64,000 nucleotides of DNA from Dallia pectoralis. Its lineage: Eukaryota; Chordata; Actinopteri; Esociformes; Umbridae. The stretch spans positions 3,999,091-4,063,090 of the forward strand of contig CM055745.1 of NCBI GenBank assembly GCA_029465975.1, read 5' to 3'. Made by a program: the position numbers and the translations under genes. Shown one piece after another: positions 56,387-64,000 of the stretch (the stretch's first letter is position 1; each line of letters begins with the position of its first letter). The notes beneath the pieces were generated by a model that was given only the letters and a program-made list of their open reading frames with translations, was not told the origin of the DNA and ran no database searches.

Positions 56387-59300
56387 CTCATCTCATCTCA
56401 TCTTCAACCGCTTATCCGGGGTCGGGTCGCGGGGGTAGCAGCTCTAGCAGGGGACCCCAAACTTCCCTTTCCCGGGCAACATTAGCCAGCTCTGACTGGG
56501 GAATCCCGAGGCGTTCCCAGGCCAGTGTGGAGATATAATCTCTCCACCTAGTCCTGGGTCTTCCCCGAGGTCTCCTCCCAGCTGGACGTGCCTGGAACAC
56601 CTCTCTAGGGAGGCGCCCAGGTGGCATTCGTACAAGATGCCCGAACCACCTCAACTGGCTCCTTTCTATGCAAAGGAGCAGCGGCTCTACTCCGAGTTCC
56701 TCTCGGATGACTGAGCTTCTCACCCTATCCCTAAGGGAGAGGCCAGCCACCTTTCTGAGAAAACCCATTTCGGCCGCTTGTACCCGCGATCTGGTTCTTT
56801 CGGTCATGACCCAGCTTTCATGACCATAGGTGAGGGTAGGAACAAAGATTGACCGGTAGATCGAGAGCTTTGCCTTTCGGCTCAGCTCTCTTTTCGGTGA
56901 AACGGTGCGGTGAATGAATGCAACACCGCCCCGCTGCTCCGATCCTCCGACCAATCTCCCGCTCCATTGTTCCCTCACTCGCGAACAAGACCCCGAGGTA
57001 CTTGAACTCCTTCACTTGGAGTAAGGACTCATTCCCTACCCGGAGTAGGCACTCCACCGGTTTCCTGCTGAGAGTCATGGCCTCAGATTTAGAGGTGCTA
57101 ACCCTCATCCCAGCCGCTTCACACTCGGCTGCGAACCGATCCAGTGAGTGCTGAAGGTCACCGACCGATGAGGCCATCAGGACCACATCATCCGCAAAAA
57201 GCAGTGATGTGACCATCAGCCCACCGAACGGGAACCCCTCCCCGCCATGACTACGCCTTGATATCCTGTCCATGAATATTACAAACAGGATTGGTGACAA
57301 AGCGCAGCCCTGGCGGAGGCCAACCCCACCTGGAACGAATCCGACTTACTGCCGAGGACACGGACACAGCTCATGCTTTGAGCGTACAGAGATTGGATGG
57401 CCCTGAGAAGAGACCCCTCACCCCATACTCCCGCAGCACCTCCCACAAAAGATCCCGGGGTACCCGGTCATACGCCTTCTCCAGATCCACAAAACACATG
57501 TAGACTGGATGGGCATACTCCCAGGCCCCTCCAGGATCCTTGCGAGAGTAAAGAGCTGGTCCGTGGTTCTCCGGCCAGGACGAAAACCGCATTGTTCCTC
57601 TTCAATCTGAGGTTCGACTATTGGCCGAACCCTCCTTTCCAGCACTTTGGAGTACACTTTACCAGGGAGGCTGAGGAGTGTGATACCTCTGTAATTGGCA
57701 CACACTCTCTGGTCCCCCTTTTTAAAGAGGGGAACCACCACCCCGGTCTGCCACTCCTCTGGCACTGTCCCAGACTTCCATGCAATGTTGAAGAGGCGTG
57801 TCAACCAAGACAGCCCTTCCCCACCCAAAGCTTTTAGCATTTCTGGACGAATCTCATCAGTCCCTGGGGCTTTGCCACTGTGGAGTTGTTTGACTACCTC
57901 AGCGACTTCCCCCAGGGAAACTGACGATGACCCTCCATCAGCCTCCAGCTCTGCCTCTGTACTAGAGGGCGTGTAGGTCGGATTCAGGAGCTCCTCAAAA
58001 TGCTCTTTCCAGCGCCCGATCACATCATCAGTTGAGGTCAACAGTGTCCCATCCTTACTGTACACAGCTTGGATGGTTCCCCGTTTTCCCCTTCTGAGGT
58101 GCCGAACGGTTTTCCAGAAGCATTTTGGTGCCGACCGAAAGTCCTTCTCCATAGCTTCTCCAAACTTCTCCCACACCCGCTGCTTTGCCTCTGACACGGC
58201 TGCGGCTGCAGCCCTTCGGGCCTGTCGGTACCCTGCAACTGCCTCCGGAGTCCCCAGGGCTAGCATATCCCTGAAGGCCTCCTTCTTCAGTCGGACAGCT
58301 TCCCTGACCACCGTGGTCCACCACGGTGTTCTAGGGTTACCACCCCTTGAGGCACCTAGGACCTTGAGACCACAGCTCACCGCCGCAGCTTCAGCAATAG
58401 AAGCTTTGAACATTGCCCACTCAGGTTCAATGACTCAGGGATGCCTGAAAAGCTCCGCCGGAGGTGTGAGTTGAAGATCTTTCGGACAGGGGCCTCCTCC
58501 AGACGTTCCCAGTTCACCCGCACCACCCGTTTGGGCTTACCTGGTCTGTCCAAAGTCTTTCCCCACCCTCTGATCCAACTCACTACCAGATGGTGATCAG
58601 TTGACAGCTCTGCCCCTCTCTTCACCCGAGTGTCCAAAACATGCGGCCTTAGATCAGCCGATACGATCACAAAATCGATCATTGACCTTCGGCCTAGGGT
58701 GCTCTGGTACCATGTACACTTATGCGCCTCCTTATGTTCGAACATGGTGTTTGTTATAGACAATCCATGACTAGCACAGAAGTCCAATAACAAACGACCG
58801 CTCGGGTTTAGATCAGGGAGGCCGTTCCTCCCAATCACGCCTCTCCAGGTGTCTCCATCGTTGCCCACATGTGCGTTGAAGTCTCCCAGCAGAATGATGG
58901 AGTCCCCTACTGGAGCCCTATATAGGACTCCCTTCAGGGTCTCCAAGAAGGCTGAATACTCCGAACTGCTGTTTGGTGCATAAGCACAAACAACAGTCAG
59001 AGTTTTCCCCCCCACCACCCTTAGGCGTAGGGAGGCAAACCTCTCATCCACCGGGGTAAACTCCAACACCGCCGTGCTCAGACGTGGGCTCGTGAGTATC
59101 CCCACACCAGCCCGCCGCCTCTCACCCTGGGCAACTCCAGAGAAGAACAGAGTCCAACCCCTATCCAGGAGTAAGGTTCCAAAGCCACGGTTGTGCGTAG
59201 AGGTAAGTCCCACCAGATCCAACTGGTATCGCTCCACCTCACGCACAAGTTCTGGCTCCTTCCCCCCCAGTGAGGTGACGTTCCACGTCCCCAAAGCAAG

Positions 59301-59737
59301 CTTCTGCCGCCCGGGTCTGATCCGTCGAGACCCCCCACCTTCACTGTCACCCATATGACAGCGCACCCGACCCCTGCGGTTGCTCCTGTGAGTGGTGGGC
59401 CCACAGGATGGAGAGGAGAGAGATGCCACGTATCTCGTTCGGGCTGTGCCCGGCCGGGCTCCGTGGCAAACCCGGCCACCAGTCGCTCGCTTTCGAGCCC
59501 GCCGCCTGGGCCTGGCTCCAGACGAGGGCCCTGGGCTTCCTCCAGGCAGGGTCTCGCTCCTTTTCCCACTATCTTTCATGGGGTCTTGGTGAACCATTCT
59601 TAGTCTGGCCCCTCGCCTGAGACCACTTTGCCTTGGGAAACCCTACCAGGAGCATGAAGCTCCAGACAACCCAGCCCTCAGGTTCATAGGGGCACACAAA
59701 CCTCTCCACCACGTTAAGGTGATGATTCCCGGGGAGG
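56387..59737 (-). mobile_element. Rex3-type (RTE clade) LINE retrotransposon, near full length, inactivated
   Basis: Minus-strand frames carry an AP-type endonuclease (LALGTWNVTSL, IILLGDFNAHVGN, RRSMIDFVIVS, STDHHLVVSWI) and a reverse transcriptase (GKAPGTDEIRPEMLK, VVPLFKKGDQRVCANYRGIT, EEQCGFRPGRRTTDQLF, LLFADDVVLMASS). The C-terminal segment ends LGVEPLLLCIERSQLRWFGH and ELLPPRPDPG. The 3' end (low coordinate) has a short GATGA tail. Two conserved blocks near 57290 and 57735 agree, as I recall, with primer sites used to amplify fish Rex3. The frame is broken at about 58430, 57530, 57350 and 56900, so no intact polyprotein remains. It splits the 27-bp minisatellite; AGGCTCTATGAT flanks both sides, but that is also the repeat motif, so a target duplication cannot be proven. 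Confidence 0.93.
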
Positions 59738-60180
59738 AGGCTCTATGATGTCCGAGACTATTTGAGGCTCTATGATGTCCGAGGTTATTTGAGGCTCTAT
59801 GATGTCCGAGGCTATTTGAGGCTCTATGATGTCCGAGGCTATATGAGCCTATAGGATGTCCGAGGCTATATGAGGCTCTACGATGTCCGAGGCTATATGA
59901 GGCTCTATGATGTCCGAAGCTATATGAGGCTCTATGATGTCCGAGGCTATACAAGGCTCTATGATGTCCGAAGCTATTTGAGGCTCTATGATGTCTGAGG
60001 CTATATGAGGCTCTATGATGTCTGAGGCTATATGAGGCTCTCTGATGTCCGAGGCCATTTGAGGCTCTCTGATGTCCGAGGCCATTTGAGGCCCTATGAT
60101 GTCCGAGGCCATATGAGGCTCTATGATGTCCGAGGCCATATGAGGCTCTATGATATCCGAGGCTATATGAGGCTCTATGA
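59738..60180. repeat. 27-bp minisatellite, right part
   Basis: Continuation of the AGGCTCTATGATGTCCGAGG array, about sixteen copies, ending at the hAT-like insertion. Isolated copies reappear at 60748-60768 and 61030-61100. Confidence 0.95.
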
Positions 60181-60747
60181 CAGGGCTATTCAATTACAAA
60201 TTCAGTTGGGCCAGATTTTCAAATTGAGAAAGGTTAGTTGGGCCAGTCATTTCAGCGGCGAAGCAGCTCATAATGACAAATTTTAAAAACCAACACAAAC
60301 AAATTTATTGAAAAACATGTAAGGTTTATTCATTGTTTCTCTTTTAACTTCGGTCAGTTTGCACAGCAAAAGGTGCATAGAATTTTAAGTTTCAGTGTTG
60401 AGACATATTGATAGTAATGTAGGCTACTACCGGCACAGCACGCTCTGCATTGTTTACATGTTGGTAGTTTTGGCGGGATGCAAAATTACCAATCCCACTA
60501 TGGCCACGCCAAGACCCGCCCTACGAAGCAGTCAGGGGATAGGACCTGTAGATGGACACCTGGCCAATAGTAGTGTGTGAATGCTATTGAAGGGCGGGTC
60601 TTGGCGTGGCCATAGTCGGGGGAAAAATATCGCTGGCGGGACCCTATTTTCCCTTTTATACTGTCTATTGCGGAACTACGGGCTGGGCCACTCTGAGGTT
60701 GCTTTCGGGCCGCATGTGGCCCGCGGGCCGCCATTTGAAGAGCCCTG
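60181..60747. mobile_element. 567-bp hAT-like non-autonomous element (MITE)
   Basis: It starts CAGGGCTATTCAATTACAAA and ends CATTTGAAGAGCCCTG, so the ends form an imperfect inverted repeat CAGGGCT-TTCAA. It is flanked by CTCTATGA on both sides (60173-60180 and 60748-60755), the 8-bp target duplication expected of hAT elements, although this is also part of the host repeat. No transposase frame is present. A perfect 25-bp internal inverted repeat is at 60498-60522 and 60591-60615. Confidence 0.75.
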
Positions 60748-61210
60748 CTCTATGATGTCCGAGGCTATACCTTCTTCACGGAAGGTATTAAAACAGTTTT
60801 GAGAGGAAGTACAAAATAACATGGCAGTCCAATTGTAATGTATCTGAATCTGAATTAAAGTTATTTATATAACACACCTCCAGTATATATGTTATGTGTA
60901 TACATTTATATTATTGCCATTTTCTGGTGCACAAATCTTTTAAAATGAACAAATTACATAACAAATGTGGCCCTTCATATCATTTATAAGTGCTGAGGTG
61001 GCCCCTGAGCTGAAATATCTGCCCTCCCCTGGGCTACAGGATGTACGAGGCTATATGAGGCTCTATGATGTCCGAGGCCATATGAGGCTATAGGATGTCT
61101 TGCAACGATCTTATTCTGGTCCTTATTGTTATAGAAAAAGAAACACACCAAGGGCTTCCGTTTGTGAGCCATTGATGTGAGCCGCAGTGCAATGTGACAC
61201 TAGAGGAGCC

Positions 61211-61262
61211 TTTATAATTATAATAATAATAATTCATTACATTTATATAGCGCTTTTCTTTT
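61211..61262. repeat. Fish-wide ATTTATATAGCGCTTTTC motif
   Basis: An ATAATAATAAT run followed by CATTTATATAGCGCTTTTC. This word is common at the ends of dispersed elements in fish genomes; no complete element is visible. Confidence 0.4.
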
Positions 61263-62108
61263 TTTTTTGTAGTTGGACCATAATCTTCTATAATCTTTTA
61301 TAATCTTCTCTATTGGAGTATGATAGAAACGGCGACTGACTTGACAGCTGTGCCGCGTCCATTGAAAAGTGAAGTACATATTTATAAGAATGTGAAGAGG
61401 TAGCCCCCTAAGTCAATGTGACCGTGAAAGTGAAAGTAAAGACATCCGAAGACTATGAGCCTTAAGGGGACTTCCTGTTCTCTGCCCTGAATGTTATACA
61501 TATTTATTTTGTACACTTGGTTCTCAGCTGGAGCATCTGGAACTAGTGCTGTAGCCGATTTGAAGCAGTTGTGCTGTGCAGGGCTCTGGTGATGTGGATA
61601 ATACGTCACCCTGACCACGTTAAAGAGAGTTCTGGGTGTGTTCGGACGGCAGCGCAATCAGGTTGTCATGATGAGCACCAATAGTTTCACAGTTAAATCT
61701 GCCTTCTCACCATCGTACTCCTGGACAGGTTGTGCGGGCACGGACAACGCAAGAATATAACACGTTCTCCGCCACCGTTTGCACATGTAGGCATTCCAGT
61801 GACGTCTCTCAACATGATCGGCATCTCTGGCAGTCACTGTTCCTTGCTGCTGCAAGTATATGATCTGCATGTTCAGACTTGGGGTTTTCTCTGCCCTCAT
61901 GACAATTCTTCTTTTCCTCTGCCCTGCCAGACAGCTTCTTACTCACAGCCCTATATGGTAAGAGACTCACTTGACTGAGTGTACAGGAAACCGATCACTT
62001 TGACACACTCGCGCGCGCGCACACTCACGGCCGAACACCAGAACATACGTAATGATGATAGTAGCATTCGCTTGTGTTCAGGAACAGATAGCATGGGTGT
62101 CGGTGCCA

Positions 62109-62122
62109 TCACTAGAGGGCGC
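62109..62122 (+). promoter_or_regulatory. CTCF-like motif in the right flank
   Basis: TCACTAGAGGGCGC followed by TG matches the CTCF core on the plus strand, the same orientation as the motif at 55568. Confidence 0.4.
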
Positions 62123-64000
62123 TGTTCATTCCCGCACATGCTGTATAATAAAATACTGTGTAATAAAACCATACTGTACCTATAAAGAAAAGTAGCCGGT
62201 GAACAAACACCGGGGTCTAAATTGATTTGTCTGTCGATTGAGATAAGCAAATATACACTGTAGCTTTTGCATAACCAAAAGTTGTTCACTCGTGATTTAC
62301 AATCAATGCAATTGTATACAGTATACAAGTTAAACAACAGTACCTTAAAAACAGGAGAACACGCATAATGTACTTAAGCAGTGAAGCCCAACGGGAGTGG
62401 AGGTTGTGGTACTTATAGTATTTGGGTCCATTGAAGATCTTACATTGTACGAGACAGTATGCAATTGTTGATTGGGCACGTACGAGTGTATTGCGAGCAA
62501 TCGTTTCTCTGTACAGGTATTCGGATCAAAATGCATCATTTAAATATTATATATATATATATATATGTGTGTGTGTTTACCTATCAAACGTAGGAGTGTT
62601 GGAATTCTTTTAACGCTGGGAGATGTTCACATTATCAGTCATCCTAGAATATTGGCTCATACAGACGTCGTTAAATTCAGATGCTTTAACTTCAGTTCTA
62701 ATTTATTCTTTCAGACAAGGTCCTTCAAGCGACGCTGGAATATCTATGTGCTCGAATAATCTCAGAAAGGAGAACACCTCCACTGATGATGCTTACACTG
62801 TTAAGAGCTAAAATAGCCACTTTCTCAGGGCTCGTCACCAGACTTTATTGTTATGGAAACAGTAGGGGAGGAGTTTAGTGAATAATCAACAAAACCAACC
62901 TATTAGAGAGCGCAGCATTGTCTCTGGGGTGGTCTCCCCCTGTGGCAGTTCTGGTGAGATAGTCTCAATGGACTCTCCACCCTGTTGCTTTGTCCCGCTG
63001 TCTTTATTCCTCCTGGGTCCCAGAGTCCCTGGGGCCCAGTGGCAGGGAGGGCAAACATAGGTGTGCTTGTATCATAATACTAGTATGCGCACTCCATATT
63101 CATTCGTCACACGTGATATTTGTATTCAGATATTCAGACAGGGCGTCGTGGCTCCATCAGTCACGCTTATCAGTGTGACTGCTTTACTCACTCAAAACAC
63201 GTTGATAGTTTGGGAAAAAAGCCTGAGATGTGAAATGGCAAATGCGCAGAGGCCCTTTTATATAACGCTTATATTAACAACACATAGTAATAAATGCATG
63301 GATATGGGTTACTTTTCATTTACAGACAGTTGGCCGTTTGAATTTCAACAGGGGCTCAACGTTTCACTTCTAACAGCTAACACATGCCACCACCTATGTA
63401 GGGCCACCATTTACTTTCACAGTTGTCGTGTCAACTTCTAAGCTGTCGTGTGGTAGAACTTTTGGTGACGTTGAGCGACCTTATAACCTCATACCTCATA
63501 ACTTCATACCTCATAACCGCTCCCTTACGTTTGTGTCCTCGTTTTAGCTCCTTGTGATTTGTCTCCCATGACGACTCAAATGGACATATTTTCATTGCAC
63601 TGCATTTTGCGTCATTGTTCAGCTTAAGAGGGAGAAGTTCTAATAAACATAATGTCCTACCTAACTGGATAACATCGAAACAATCAGCCAATGATTTCAA
63701 AGTATTATTTTTAATGAGGCGTTCTACATTTGAGTTTTAGCACTGGCCCAACCCCCTCAGTTTCCGGGACCAATCAGATTGGCTGCTTTTGCATATGTAG
63801 TCTGTATCATTCAGACTCCAACGCGTAAGGAAGTACCTTCCATGGGCGTGGCATAGATCTTGGCCAGAGCAAGGAGTTTGGGTAGCCGTGAAACCCTGTG
63901 ATGACCTTTGGAACTGGAAACGAGTGAATAATAACTTCTTCCTGGAACACAGAGTCAGTTTACACCCTTTGGCAATCTTTGTTTTCTACGTAAGATCAAG

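Larger units (their letters stand above)
60756..64000. other. Right flank, largely unassigned
   Basis: Holds a few stray 27-bp units (61030-61100), an AT/GT microsatellite at 62548-62575, the common fish ATTTATATAGCGCTTTTC word at 61238-61260, and a CTCF-like motif. No gene can be assigned; a possible exon-like segment at 62931-63060 is treated in the findings. Confidence 0.4.

Noticed and set aside
56412..59597. Rex3 frames as a host gene
   Set aside because: Endonuclease and reverse-transcriptase motifs in series, a GATGA tail and several frameshifts mark an inactive LINE.

Overview
This is vertebrate, almost certainly teleost fish, nuclear DNA. It holds multi-exon genes with GT-AG introns whose proteins match vertebrate families, a Rex3-type fish retrotransposon, Tc1-like and hAT-like remnants, and one 500-N assembly gap. 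There is no prokaryotic content. Gene identities rest on my recall of the human proteins, not on a database search.

Layout. (1) 94-3021, plus strand: five consecutive exons of CMIP (C-Maf-inducing protein). The gene then runs into a minisatellite and the gap at 3501-4000. 4001-6060 is probably its 3' UTR. (2) 6543-28094, minus strand: PLCG2 (phospholipase C gamma 2). I could place 31 coding exons with phase-compatible splice sites; together they give 3,777 nt, 1,258 codons plus stop. It lies tail-to-tail with CMIP. (3) 28.1-35.1 kb: intergenic, with minisatellites and transposon remnants. (4) 35097-52730, minus strand: MEAK7 (TLDC1). The first three coding exons (48.1-52.7 kb) and the last two (35.1-36.2 kb) are clear. 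The exons for about 180 central residues are absent, and their place is taken by a 10.8-kb array of a 29-bp repeat. (5) 52.7-64 kb: more minisatellites, a frameshifted Rex3 element inserted in a 27-bp array, a 567-bp hAT-like MITE in the same array, and unassigned sequence. Three CTCF-like motifs are noted.

The dominant signal is the tandem repeats. About half of the PLCG2 introns are swollen by minisatellites, each intron with its own unrelated unit, while array-free introns are mostly 70-500 bp. Many arrays start within a few bases of a splice site, and in at least four cases the repeated unit contains a copy of the splice site and adjoining exon bases. Two of these keep reading frame (33 bp at a PLCG2 donor, 39 bp at a MEAK7 acceptor), forming ladders of alternative splice sites that could add 11 or 13 residues per step. 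This splice-site-seeded minisatellite pattern is the most unusual feature of the window.

PLCG2 is a receptor-coupled phosphoinositide phospholipase, MEAK7 a TLDc protein linked to mTOR signalling, CMIP a PH/leucine-rich-repeat adaptor. Nothing suggests they are co-regulated; their grouping looks like conserved synteny with human 16q23-q24.
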